64,000 bases of DNA from Tubulanus polymorphus (Eukaryota; Nemertea; Palaeonemertea; Tubulaniformes; Tubulanidae). Each line of letters opens with the position of its first letter. Position 1 is the stretch's first letter. Position numbers and translations under genes: made by a program. This document shows positions 31,801 through 43,224 of this stretch, in pieces. The stretch covers positions 5,182,501 through 5,246,500 of the forward strand of contig NC_134028.1 of the NCBI RefSeq assembly GCF_964204645.1, given 5' to 3'. Below the pieces are notes generated by a model that saw only the letters and a list, made by a program, of their open reading frames with translations, was not told the origin of the DNA and searched no databases.

Positions 31801-32928
31801 TTGGAATTTTAAAGGGCATTTACTGCATTATTGTATGTAGTGTATGTGTATGTATGTAGAAAATTAAGCTAAATTTTGGTGTTGTGCTAAATGTTCTTTT
31901 TTCACTCACAATAGCTCAATATATTATAAAGCAATTATCAGCATTGATAGAATATTGACATCCACTCTGGTAAGGGCAGCAGATATTTCAAAGGGGTTTC
32001 TGATGTTCAGAGGGGTGGGTGTAAAATAGTCAGTAACCTGTCTGTGGTTTAGTTTCACGATCGGATATTTTCACGATAAGCCCATCTGGTTATAAAAAGC
32101 TTACCACCAACGATTAGGTAACTAACTAAGTGTATAAGTGAAAGCTAGCCGCACCTCTAAAACCTGTTGCGGAGAACACTGAAAATATCTTCATCCTCGC
32201 CTCCATTATAATGTTCCATTCTTTGATACAGGATACAGTAAGAAAAGAAGCAGTTTTGGCTGGACTCGAATCTTGTTTTGGTCGAGCTGCGTTGAATTAT
32301 GTGCAATATATAGAGAAGGATTGGGCTAATGAAATGTATGTAGGAGGTTGTCCTACCACGTCGGTATGTGTTGGTGCAATGACGTATTTTGCTAAAGGAT
32401 TACGCCAACCGTTTAACAGGTCAGTAAATCAGAGAAATCAATCTATATACCGGTTGATGTTTTGCTTTAATGATAGACCATAGGGAGTCTTTCCTAGATT
32501 AATATCTATCATAAAATCTATTGAGAAAGTCAGATGTTTTTCATAGGATACATTTTGCTGGTACGGAATCAGCTGTGCGCTGGTGTGGCTATATGAGTGG
32601 TGCAGTACAATCAGGAAACAGAGCTGCAAATGAGGTTTGTTTTTATAAGCGACTTCGACCAGATGGAAATTTACTGTGATTAAGTAAATGTAATTAACGA
32701 TTGGCTGTGTTGTTGTAGGTGCTGTTCCATTTGAAACCGGATGTTTTAACGAAAGAAGAACGCGAACACGTAAAAGATTCGTTGCTTCCGCAAAAACAAA
32801 GCAATCGACGCGTTTCATTGGTTGAGAAAGTCGTCGGACACCATGTATTCAGATGGACGATCGGTATTGGTTCGGTTTGCGTATTACTCGTCATCGCTAA
32901 GAAGGCGTATTTCAGAATCGCTCTGTAA
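28874..32928 (+). CDS. Flavin-containing monoamine oxidase with C-terminal membrane anchor
   Basis: Twelve exons (28874-29006, 29150-29237, 29569-29746, 30270-30384, 30666-30823, 30991-31080, 31162-31249, 31345-31445, 31530-31709, 32232-32419, 32547-32634, 32719-32928) give 538 residues, close to MAO-A/B (527/520). The family oxidatively deaminates amines with FAD at the outer mitochondrial membrane. Visible motifs are the dinucleotide-binding [14 protein letters not shown] (about 13-26), [21 protein letters not shown] with the cysteine (about residue 417) where MAO-A/B attach FAD covalently, and [23 protein letters not shown] with the conserved Trp-x-Gly-Tyr. A C-terminal helix (about 507-526, [20 protein letters not shown]) matches the MAO tail anchor. 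The residue after the flavin cysteine is Pro, not the aromatic-cage Tyr of MAO-A/B, so substrate range may differ. The start could also be the second Met (28883). No symbol is assigned because orthology to MAOA/MAOB is uncertain. Confidence 0.9.
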
Positions 32929-33941
32929 TCCCCTAAATCTTCTCCCTCGTTCCTTGATTGAAAATTATATTCCCTACGTCGATGAAATCCTCAGTGCGTG
33001 GATTCCCAATGACTCTAAACTCATTAATATTAGCTTATCTGCTTGAAATTAGTTTTAGTCCCAACTCAACGGAGTAAAACAGTCTACTCTATGTTTGCAG
33101 TCTATCAAATGATCGAAAATATACACAACAGATAAATGAAATACGTGGTAGCGATCTATGATTCGAATATAGTCTTGTTATAGATGAAACTAGCGCCAGT
33201 CGCTAGTTATGCAGATTAGACATGCGTGTATTATTTTTAATGTTGTTAGTAACTTTTAATTTATTAATCTTTGTAGTACCGGTATTCATTTACAAAATGT
33301 GTAATGTGTTAAAGTTTTATTCAAACTACATATAATGAACAAACTATTTATTATAAAGATTTTTTAAAAACTTGTTAAATTATTTAGAGTTGCGTAATGG
33401 GCATAGGAACAATATTTACATCTACTTAATAGTTGTTGTACTCCATCTGTCTAAATTGTATTCAAACATGTATCAATTTGCAGTCTGGACCAACAATACT
33501 GTATGAAGTCTGGTACTGTTTTTAAGTGTAGAGTCTGGCATTTGAAGTCTAGTTCATTTTTAATTCAAATCTGCCTGGCGAGGCCTGAACTCGTGACATA
33601 AAAAGATTGTTTAAAGTGGTTGGAAAGTATTGAGTGTCTGAGGGGCTTATTGGTCCAGACTGCAGATTGATATCTCATGTCCCTATATTTTACTTATACA
33701 AATTCTATATCCTCCATTAACAATTATGCAATTAAAATCAGGGCATAGGGCTTCGTATACTAGACCCCTTACATAATTCCTATTTATGTGGTATTTACCA
33801 TTAGGCTAGTATGTATAATAGGGCTCTCAAACAATTTTTTATTTTTAATATCTGGAGATTGTACTTAAAATGATATGCATTTTTTAGATAACATTGTATC
33901 AAATTGTTAGGAACAGACTGTTGTTGCTGTTGTGAAACTTC

Positions 33942-33947
33942 AATAAA
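33942..33947 (+). terminator. Poly(A) signal, monoamine oxidase
   Basis: AATAAATAAA about 1 kb after the stop codon. The intervening sequence has no open frame and looks like a long AT-rich 3' UTR. Earlier AATAAA-like motifs exist but are weaker. Confidence 0.45.
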
Positions 33948-34345
33948 TAAAATGGTTGATTTTTGCAAATGTTTTGAGGATTTAGTTTGTTGGCAGTCGA
34001 AATAAGTAGTGGTAACTTTCTTAGGATCCCGATTCTAATTGTCTCTGCTGTTGTTTTCTGTCATTCAACTTGTCAAGGACTCCAGACCTAAGGATCCATC
34101 ACACATCAGCCGCTTTCCTTTGAACCCTGGCTAGTTTTAAATGACCCAAAGTCCCGGGTGGAGGGTAAAGACATCCATAAGACACAAAGTAGAATCAGCT
34201 CTTATTTGTAAAACTTTCGAAATCCAACTTATCTACCATCTCCGACTACATAATCAATTATTATCTAGAGATATCATCATCATGATCTCTACTAGATTTT
34301 GGTTTATGTCACTGTCACACTGCTTTCTCCGTCCTCTTCTACTCC

Positions 34346-34360
34346 CCCCCCCCCCCCCCA
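34346..34360. repeat. Poly(C) run
   Basis: About 15 consecutive C residues, on the edge of a CT-rich stretch. It is prone to sequencing-length error. Confidence 0.8.
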
Positions 34361-34521
34361 TTACATAATTTGTATTCATCCTGAACTGTTCATATCTTGT
34401 GGTTTCTACGGTACCGGTACCGCTGGTTTTCATTTGTCACTTGTTCTGTTAACATGTACACATAGCTTCTTTTGTTTATGTCCTGTCAGTTTATATGCTA
34501 CGTAACTTCCGTTTTCTGGTC

Positions 34522-34580
34522 ATTCTACCTGATGATGGCTGTTAGTCAACAGTCGAAACGTTGTGGTTGGTTTCGTTTTA
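34522..34580 (+). other. Hammerhead-ribozyme-core-like motif
   Basis: CTGATGA (34529-34535) is followed by a 7-bp stem, GGCTGTT/AACAGTC with one G-T pair and a 4-base loop, and then GAAAC (34555-34559). These are the invariant blocks of hammerhead ribozymes in the right order. One extra T sits between CTGATGA and stem II. I could not find a convincing stem I partner, so activity is doubtful. Similar tails occur in animal retroelements. Confidence 0.3.
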
Positions 34581-34921
34581 ACAGATTATTTCATATAAAA
34601 TTCGAATCGTGCGACTTTTTCCGTCAACAACTGTCAACGGGCCCAGTGTAATGTGCAAAGTCGTATTGGTTTTGCCATTGAATCACATAATCATGTCTTC
34701 CGAACGTGTAAGTTTGCCAGCGGACCAGTTGGTGGGAACATTTATTGGGTTGAAAAAAAGAAGTACATTGCAAGAATAAAACACAGGGGCTCGTATCAGA
34801 GTTTTAGGTAGTATAAAAACTGTTGATTAACACACACTGGATTAACAGATTATCTTTTTTACACTACCTACAACTCCATTGGGATCCCCGGGTGAAACTG
34901 ATTGGCCAACAGCAATGCCCA

Positions 34922-35012
34922 CCGCCCAGTTTGATAAAAAGGTTTAACACTTAAATCGATTTAATTTCTTCACTAATTCAGTTTGTCTTAAATCGATTTA
35001 GGCCTTTATCCA
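34922..35012. mobile_element. Truncated copy of GGGCCCAGTT-type palindromic element
   Basis: Matches the element at 44083-44191 over AAAAAGGTTTAACACTTAAATCGATTTAATTTCTTCACTAATTCAGTTT and TTAAATCGATTTAGGCC, with mutated ends. It lies 46 bp from the foldback element. Confidence 0.6.
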
Positions 35013-35058
35013 GGAGTTGCTATATTAAACTTAACAAATTTCAAAATCAATCATATTT

Positions 35059-35340
35059 AACCCCTGTGAAGCTGGCTCCCGGTTCCCGGTTCCTTATTCG
35101 GCTCCCGATTCAAAATGCTATTGAACCGGGAGCCGAATCGGGAACCGGGAACCGGGAGCCGGCTACTGGTTCAGCTCCCGATTCAAAATGCTTTTGAACC
35201 GGGAGCCGAATCGGGAACCGGGAACCGGGAGCCGGCTACTGGTTCAGCTCCCGATTCAAAATGCTTTTGAACCGGGAGCCGAATCGGGAACCGGGAACCG
35301 GGAGCCGGCTACTGGTTCAGCTCCCGATTCAAAATGTGAA
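35059..35340 (+). repeat. Left terminal arm: 73-bp tandem repeats
   Basis: Repeat starts (GAACCGGGAGCCGAATCGGG) at 35123, 35196 and 35269 give a 73-bp period. Each unit holds short inverted segments (GAACCGGGAGCCGAATCGGG against CCCGATTCGGCTCCCGGTTC), so arms can fold on themselves as well as with the distal arm. The open frames here (35188-35548) merely result from the repeat. Confidence 0.9.
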
Positions 35341-35505
35341 GCTGGCTACTTATTCGCCAGGTGGCGCTGGTATACACTATGCCGTAGTCCAGACATTTTA
35401 CGTAACTATGTCTACTCTGCTGATAAACAAACTCGACCTCGACCTTGACAACAAATCGCCAGGTGATGGCGCGAGCCAATCCAGACGTCTAAACACGATT
35501 GCGTA
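35340..35505 (+). repeat. Subterminal module copy A of the foldback element
   Basis: Begins TGTGAAGCTGGCTACTTATTCG, then CGCCAGGTGGCGCTGGTAT, TACGTAACTATGTCT, a Leu/Asp-rich-looking CTCGACCTCGACC block, and AATCCAGACGTCTAAACACG. It recurs at 38650, 39570 (inverted), 40430 (inverted) and 40732 (inverted). Confidence 0.75.
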
Positions 35506-35625
35506 TGCGACCGCGAGAGCGGTCAGCTGTAGCTTCACTTCAGGATAGAACGATAACCACACTCAAACGTGGTGAACGGATAACAACAAATTTTTTAGAT
35601 TCAATAAATAAATTCTTGTTTTTAC

Positions 35626-36058
<433 letters not shown>

Positions 36059-38348
36059 CGAATATTCATTACACTCCAATCACTTCTATGGTATATGGAG
36101 GAGGGAAAACAGCATTCATTTAGGAGGTAAATGTAAACGTATCTTAGAACATAACAAACATTATTTACGGAACATACTATTTACATATTACCCATTGGAT
36201 TCATATACATCTAAAGGTGTCCCCCCTTTCGAGTTTAGAACATTTATATTCCGTGGTATTATACCGGTACCTTCTGAAACATGGCCATGGCCGCGACTGC
36301 ACATCAATACCCGGCATTGCGATTTTCCGTGTTACACTTATATATAAAACATGTACAACGAAAGGTAAACGGAGATCGGGAAAACACAAACAATGAACGC
36401 TTTTACGGTTCGCAGCGCTTTTACGGCCGCAAAATGTGATCTACCGATCTCAGAAAAATTATGTGACCCAAGCCTCAATAACCCTCATCCCCCCTAAATC
36501 TCTACATATTTCCACTGCTCTCTGGAATGATGAGATAAAAGAATAGAAATCGACATCAGTAGCACCAAAGCTAACCGTACCATTTTTTCTCACTACTTGA
36601 AATAAACTATGCGCAAAGCCAGAGAAAAATTTGCGATTTAGAGAGAGATAAATACAATGCAACACTCATCATCGATTCGATACAGCAGTTGCAGGCCTAT
36701 TTGAATACTTGTAGTAAAGCGCGGTCGATTGATGCGCGCGGGCAGTATCTTATCTTCAAGCACAAAACTATCGTATTATTTCCAATAATTAATTGTTACA
36801 TGTTTACACTCTTTGCGTAAAAGTAACGACACATCTGAATTTCTTCCGGAAAGCTTCCTAAAATTCTTCCTAAAATTAGGTGACAATTGGAACTATTTAA
36901 TTTCGCGCATTGAAACATACATACGCTTTAAGCGGCGTGATCAGTACGCACAATAGGGAGCATTTATTGATTGCTAGAAAAGCGATAAAGCGACTCAACT
37001 TGTCGTTTTGTATTGCTATAATACTTAACACTGCATTTTCACATTTGTGATCATACGTACTAATTTCCCCTGGAGCGGTGCCCCGGCAACAGTGCGTCAG
37101 CAACAGGTGGGATTCTCACGCGTATCTCATTGAGCGGTGATGAGTGATAACAGATATCAATTTCTTCACACGGTCAGCTTTTCCGATATCAAAATAGTAG
37201 GTCAGCATCATTGCTTGGTGACGTAGCTACGATAGTCCCAGTTGATTGTGTCATCACGTCTGGCGCAACCTCGGAAATCCTATCGATGACAGACACTGTC
37301 CAATAAACATCGGATCGCCTCTCTGGCGCCATACTTGCCTGGGTTTGATTGCAGCCCACCGAAACTCTTGCTTCAGCGTCTCAAACGTTTTTTCTTTTGG
37401 CCACATGGCCAATGAATTGTACTTTTCGTGATTGATAAACGCAATGCTTATTTCGCAAAGGAATGATAACTTATAAATGCGTCGTTCATTTATTCTTCAC
37501 TTTGTTTACACAGTTCACCAAACTCACTGTTGCTTTTTTCACGGTATGTCGGTGATAAACCTAAGCACGTATGCGCTCTCTAGCGTATACAATTGATATA
37601 TACGTATCCAATTGATAGTCATAATTTGTTCCCTCTTATATATCACGGCTATATGATGCACCCACGTTTATCATATCATATACGATGGCACCAAAAATAC
37701 TTTAGAAATCATTAATTTAAAAAATCTTAAATACCCCTTTTAAATGAATAGAAACTGAGTAAACAGTAAGCTTTCAACAGAGATGACGTCAGGAACACCT
37801 GCACACATCTAGATACAGTGAGCACCTGCTCAAACTGCCGATTTATAAGTGTATTTCAGGAAATGACTGAAATGATAATCAGTAGCATATTATAACTTGT
37901 GAACATATTAATTCATAGAAAACGTATGACATGATATTCTATTAATTGTACATGTGCCCTTTAAGCAAGTAGAATCAACATCGCGGATTGAATCCTTCAT
38001 TGTAAAGGAGACATGCTGAAACTTCACTATCATTAAGTTCCAAACTTTGTTTTTTTCATTCCAGAAATTATATAACTATGCCTTTAAAATTCCAATAAAT
38101 CGACCCTCTAAACCTTCGACCTTCATTATATATGACTCATCAACGATATTCGAGATATATCAAAAATTTTGAAATTATGTACTTTTACAAAGGAATTCCG
38201 TTGGTAGTAATAAGTTGGAAAACTGTTCCGATTTGACTTTTTTTACTAAAACACCCTAAATCGATTCGGCGCTATGGTTTAAGTTACAGCGCATCATCAA
38301 ATACATCGAAAAACCAACCGATGACCTCTCGTAACATCTCTATTCATG

Positions 38349-38618
38349 GCCGTCGGAACAGGGGCGGCAGGGGCGGCCAAAGCCGCCCCACTTTTTTGCT
38401 TAACAAAATATTTTTCAAAAGCACGCTGAACCGCGTATCAGCTCGTCGTTCTCTGTACTAGGTGGTTGGCTCACGGCTTCTCGTGCTTCTGTGAGTGAGA
38501 CCGTGAAATGGCCCCAAAACGCATCTCCGGCGATTGAATTTTCAAAATTTTTCTAGGGGAGGGCCCCTAAACCCCCTTCAGAAATAAGCCTCGCCACTTA
38601 AAAATTCCTTCCGACGGC
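38349..38618. mobile_element. Nested 270-bp element with GCCGTCGGAA inverted ends
   Basis: GCCGTCGGAA (38349-38358) is mirrored by TTCCGACGGC (38609-38618). Internal features are GGGGCGGCAGGGGCGGCC, a GCCGCCCCACTTTTTT block, and GGGGAGGGCCCCTAAACCCCC before the right end. The composition is unlike its AT-rich host. It has no coding capacity and is a non-autonomous DNA element inserted inside the foldback element. Confidence 0.65.
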
Positions 38619-38649
38619 TCTGCTATTACCTTTTGACATTTCATTCGTT

Positions 38650-38795
38650 CCAGGTTTTCTATTCTCACATGGCGCGAGTATACGATATTCCTCAGTCCAG
38701 ACGTATTTACGTAACCATGTCTCGCCTGAGATAAGCGATAGCTAACCTGACCTCGGTCACTAGGCTAATCGAGACGTCTGCGTGTGCAGATTTCA
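38650..38795 (+). repeat. Subterminal module copy B
   Basis: Diverged copy with GGCGCGAGTATACGATATTCCTCAGTCCAGACGTATTTACGTAACCATGTCT-type order and ...CTAATCGAGACGTCTGCG at its end, in the same orientation as copy A. Confidence 0.6.
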
Positions 38796-39264
38796 GTAGT
38801 TTCACAGTTGCTATGCAACCACAGTAACCATTGAATTAGAATACATATGAATATATTTACCTACACTACAACCCTTTCTTCCAAATTATCCACATGTTTT
38901 CGTTTTCTAGTGTGTTATAATATTTACGGAAAATATAATACTCAACAAAAAAGGCGACTATAGGTATGTATATGTAGGTGATTCAGACGGTGGGCGGACG
39001 TCTCGATCGAACGCCTGTTTATTTGACGATGTCACAATTTTGATCTTGTTGATCGCATTTTCACCAGGGTCGGGTTTCGGGTTTCACGAAGGGGAATTTA
39101 AGCTCCCCCTTATTCCGGTGTGCATAATTAGCGACGGGGCTGGTCATTTTATTAATGATAGTTTTTTCATCGTATAGGAATAATGCAATAATTAATTTGG
39201 AATTAACTTCGGCGATAATTACAATTAATTACTTTTCCCTAATTAGCGTTTGTGAAAGAGATTA

Positions 39265-39420
39265 AATCATCGAATTCACTAACTAGAATAAAGCACTTTC
39301 AATTCGAATTATCACCTAAACCGGGCCCAGGGCATTAACCCATTTGGCTGTGGGAAAAACTACATATCACAAGTCACGCGTACAATCTATCTCGTAGCTT
39401 CATACACTCATATCGGAATG
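39265..39420. repeat. Internal direct repeat, first copy
   Basis: Shares ATTATCACCTAAACCGGGCC and following CAGGGCA with 39895-40030, plus weaker matches downstream (ACATAT-ACAAGTCA, TATCTCGTA). This indicates a duplicated internal segment of the element. Confidence 0.6.
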
Positions 39421-39569
39421 ATGACGTAGTAGCAGCAGCTGGCAGTTTTTAAAAGGAAAGAAATTTCCGAGGATTTCGCTTATTTCACAAAACCTTCAAT
39501 GAATAAAAGAAGATATTATGAGTTGCTGAGTCAAAGTGCATGTCAACGCTCCGGGCAACGCTCGCGGTC

Positions 39570-39790
39570 AGCACACCTGGTTGCGCGATGTGTTTAGACG
39601 TCTCGATTGGCCTCGTCTCGACTGGTGGTCAAGGTTGCGGCTAGCACTTGAGAGCAGACACCATAGTTACGCAATCATAACATTTACCTGTCCGCAATAG
39701 AGTCGAATCGAATATACCAGCGCCACCTGGCGAATAAGTAGCCAGCTTCACATTTTGAATTGGGAGCCGGGAACCGGGAGCCGGCTACCG
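39570..39790 (-). repeat. Subterminal module copy C with partial terminal repeat
   Basis: Reverse orientation: GTTTAGACGTCTCGATTGGC ... CATAGTTACGCAATCATAACATTTACCTG ... CGCCACCTGGCGAATAAGTAGCCAGCTTCACA, then a short run of the terminal unit (GGGAGCCGGGAACCGGGAGC). It looks like the inner end of an older nested copy. Confidence 0.65.
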
Positions 39791-39894
39791 GTTCCCGGTT
39801 GCCGATTCGGCTCCCGATTGAAAATGATTTTCAAATATGTTGACAATATTTCAATACACATTTCAATAGCCAACTTCATATCGCTGACAAAGGT

Positions 39895-40030
39895 AAACCA
39901 ATTAACTAACCCGAATTAAGCATTTTCCATTAGAATTATCACCTAAACCGGGCCCAGGGCAGAAGAACTAGTAACATATAACAAATCATGCAGTACATCT
40001 TTCTCGTATCAGACCGATGATGCTCACATT
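39895..40030. repeat. Internal direct repeat, second copy
   Basis: Counterpart of 39265-39420; see that entry for the shared blocks. Divergence is substantial outside the shared core. Confidence 0.6.
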
Positions 40031-40429
40031 GCAGTATTCTCCACTATTACATTCCCCAGAATTGACGTCATCCGCGTCTCTGTAGGCAGACAAAATGAAA
40101 TTAGGTCACCGGCGTCTCTGTAGTCAACGAGCAACAGCTGACGCTCACATCGCGCAAATGTTTGTTTTCATCATCGCGCGCAGTGACGTCACGCGGAAAG
40201 TCCAAACTTAATGGTAGAAAAGTCTACCTAAACTTTATCGTATCGGCACGAAATCTATTCGTTAACACAGATCAGACCATCCTCTTTCAATCCATACCAC
40301 TCAACGCGTAATCGAAGCCACACGAACGGAGATTACGCGCTACAAAGTTAATACGCTATGGCTTAGCCGCTTATAGTATAGAATATAGTTGCATAGTAAC
40401 TGTGTATATTGAAGTCACACGCGTGTTGT

Positions 40430-40560
40430 TAATTCAGACGTCTCGATTAGCCTGGTGGCCGAGGTCAGGTTGCACTCATTTCAGCAGACATAGTTACGTA
40501 ATTATGTTTACCTGCTGTCCGCAATAGAGTCGAATCGAATAAGTAGCCAGCTTCACATTT
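40430..40560 (-). repeat. Subterminal module copy D
   Basis: Inverted copy: TTCAGACGTCTCGATTAGCC, GGTGGCCGAGGTCAGGTTGC, ACATAGTTACGTAATTATGT, GCAATAGAGTCGAATCGAAT, AAGTAGCCAGCTTCACA. It is nearly identical to copy E. Confidence 0.75.
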
Positions 40561-41139
40561 TGAATCGGGAGCTGAACCAGTAGCCGGCTCCCGGTTCCCG
40601 ATTCGGCTCCCGGTTCAAAATGGTTTTGAACCGGGAACCGGGAACCAGTAGCCGGCTCCCGGTTCCCGGTTCCCGATTCGGCTCCCGATTCAAAATGATT
40701 TTGAATCGGGAGGAAATCGTCACACGCGTGGTGTTAATTCAGACGTCTCGATTAGCCTGGTGGCCGAGGTCAAGGTTGCACTCATTTCAGCAGACATAGT
40801 TACGTAATTATGTTTACCTGCTGTCCGCAATAGAGTCGAATCGAATAAGTAGCCAGCTTCACATTTTGAATCGGGAGCTGAACCAGTAGCCGGCTCCCGG
40901 TTCCCGGTTCCCGATTCGGCTCCCGGTTCAAAAGCATTTTGAATCGGGAGCTGAACCAGTAGCCGGCTCCCGGTTCCCGGTTCCCGATTCGGCTCCCGGT
41001 TCAAAAGCATTTTGAATCGGGAGCTGAACCAGTAGCCGGCTCCCGGTTCCCGGTTCCCGATTCGGCTCCCGGTTCAATAGCATTTTGAATCGGGAGCCGA
41101 ATAAGGAACCGGGAACCGGGAGCCAGCTTCACAGGGGTT
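40552..41139 (-). repeat. Right terminal arm: 73-bp tandem repeats, inverted
   Basis: The same unit as the left arm in opposite orientation. Unit boundaries fall near 40936, 41009 and 41080, with a further partly rearranged block at 40552-40710. The outermost 150 bases mirror the left arm exactly. A subterminal module (40732-40868) splits the array. Confidence 0.9.
40732..40868 (-). repeat. Subterminal module copy E
   Basis: Almost the same sequence as copy D (one extra A in GAGGTCAAGG), so D plus its repeat block and E plus its block form a recent direct duplication of about 300 bp in the right arm. Confidence 0.75.
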
Positions 41140-42089
41140 CATATTTATTCTCATACAACAATTATACAAAATGCCAGGAGTGCTCGAGGAATTATAATGT
41201 AAGCTCCTCAAACACGTGGACTTTCAAAAACAACTAGTCCAACCACCCTACGAGCAATTATCTAAATTAGATAATTGCTCGTAGAACCACCATAGGCGTA
41301 TAAACTATAAACGAGAGTTTATACGGCCATGGTCCAAACATAGACTCAAAAACAAAAAAGTCTATTGCCCAACCATGGGCTCAAATTGTCCATGGCCCCC
41401 GCACTAAAACCAGAGATAACCCTGGCCAAATACTCTGGAAAGCGTAGGATTAAGCAATCAATCTGATTTATATTTTTACATCATTTCATTTCACAATTAT
41501 TAACTTTCAGCTTATTTTCTCAAATTTTAGTAGTAATTTTATTTCTATTAAAAATGTACTATGTATGAAATTGTACTAACTTTAAAACCACAAAAGTTAC
41601 ATGTAAGGTATTTATAAGTCTTTATATATGATACATTTCCACAACAGCTGATTTATACAATTTGCATCAATAGGAAAATAACAAAAATACACAAAGAATT
41701 GTAAACTTTGATCCATAACACTGAAAATTGGACTAGTCTGGAAGTCGTAAGATTATGAATTTGACAATTCATGAGGTCAATATAACCGACACTTTGTTAT
41801 TTTTCATGAAATATGAACCTATCATGTCAACTTTTCAAATGACATCTCAATTATCAAGAAAAATCTCAACTATATTCGATTAGGGCCTTAATAAATCAGT
41901 GTTTTATGATCGATTGACATGAACATGTCGTTTTATCCCCACAACAATAATTATACCTAAATGACAGGTATTTATGTACTCGAGGAATATATCATCTATC
42001 AGACTGGTTTGAAAAAGGTGATAAGTAAAAAAAATCAATACTTTACTACAGAAGTCCGATATTGTCTTTGTTGCTCCTGGATCTCAGTG

Positions 42090-42900
42090 TTTATAGCTGC
42101 AATTATTAAAAGAAGATATCCTGTAATGAAAAAATATTTCATTTAGAATAAATATTTTCGAAATAATTCCATGTATATCAAGTTACCTTTTATGATTGCT
42201 TGGTTATCGGCGATTATCCTATTAGTTGGTTAGTTAGTTGGCCTCATCTGTGCACTGTTCCAGTTGGTCGATTTTGGACGAGTAGTCGATCTCACACTGG
42301 GTTTTTCTCATAGTTGAAATTTAGCTGCAATGATTAAAAGAAGATATCCTGTAATGACAAAATATTTCATTTCGAATTTATCGAAATAATTTCATGTATA
42401 TCAAGTTACTTTTAATGATTGCTTGGTTCGTTATCGGCGTGGATCATCTTAAGTTTGTTGGTTGATAAGAGTTGGATTCTAGTTGGCCTCATCTGTGCGC
42501 TGTTCCAGTTGGTTGATTTTGGATGAGTAGTTGATCTCAAACTGGGTTTTTCTCATAGTTGAAATTTAGCTGCAATGATTAAAAGAAGATATCCTGTAAT
42601 GACAAAATATTTTATTTAGAATTTGTCGAAATAATTCCACGTATATCAAGTTACTTTTTATGATTGCTTGGTTACCAGCGATTATCTTATTAGTTGGTTA
42701 GTTAGTTGTCCTTATCTGTGCACTGTTCCAGTTGGTCGATTTTGGACGAGTAGTCGATCTCAAGCTGGGTTTTTTCTTATAGTTGAAATTTAGCTGCAAT
42801 GATTAAAAGAAGATATCCTGTAATTCCATATATATTAAGTTACCTTTTGTGATTGCCGGGTTGATTATCGGCGAGGGTCTCCTAAGTTGGTTGTCTAATT
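42090..42900. repeat. Tandem repeat, about 225-245 bp period, 3-4 units
   Basis: The marker TTAGCTGCAATGATTAAAAG recurs at about 42093, 42322, 42567 and 42791 (spacing 229, 245, 224). Units also share GTTCCAGTTGGTCGATTTTG, GACGAGTAGTCGATCTCA and TATCAAGTTACCTTTTATGA. The period is in the size range of satellite-like monomers. Confidence 0.85.
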
Positions 42901-42998
42901 TTACATAATTTTTGTTGTGCCTAATTATTACATCGAGATTTTGGAAATCGAAATTACAAGATAAACTTTTTTTCTTCCTAATTTATTACACTTAGTTT

Positions 42999-43162
42999 TT
43001 ATAAGATACGCATTGACTCTGCTGCTCCTGAATAAGTGTTCATAAGATACGCATTGTCTCTGCTGCTCCTGAATAAGTGTTTATAAGATACGCACTGTCT
43101 CTGCTGCTCCTGAATAAGTGTTTATGAGATACGCATTGTCTCTGCTGCTCCAGAAAAACTGT
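42999..43162. repeat. Four tandem 41-bp repeats
   Basis: Exact-length units begin at 42999, 43040, 43081 and 43122, each TTATAAGATACGCATTGTCT then CTGCTGCTCCTGAATAAGTGT, with one to several substitutions. A degenerate fifth unit follows to about 43205. Confidence 0.9.
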
Positions 43163-43224
43163 ACATAATACACACTTTTGTCTCAGTTGCTCCTGATTAG
43201 TTGTTTATACATCTGGATATACCG

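Larger units (their letters stand above)
32929..35058. other. 3' UTR and intergenic sequence before the foldback element
   Basis: Holds the probable MAO 3' UTR (to about 33.96 kb), a homopolymer C run (34346-34360), a hammerhead-core-like motif (34529-34559) and a diverged copy of a short palindromic element (34922-35012). No exon recognised. Confidence 0.5.

Noticed and set aside
35059-35340. CRISPR-like regular repeats
   Set aside because: The unit is repeated end to end without unique spacers, and the genome is animal; this is a transposon arm.
35188-35548. Two overlapping open frames rich in Arg-Glu-Pro-Gly across the left terminal repeats
   Set aside because: They arise because 73 is not a multiple of 3 and the repeat lacks stops in these frames. 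The same peptide appears on the other strand at 40720-41010. No start context, splice sites or known protein.
36459-36665. Minus-strand open frame inside the foldback element that looks almost protein-like
   Set aside because: 68 codons, no recognised motif, no splice partners; I cannot support a transposase or other gene.
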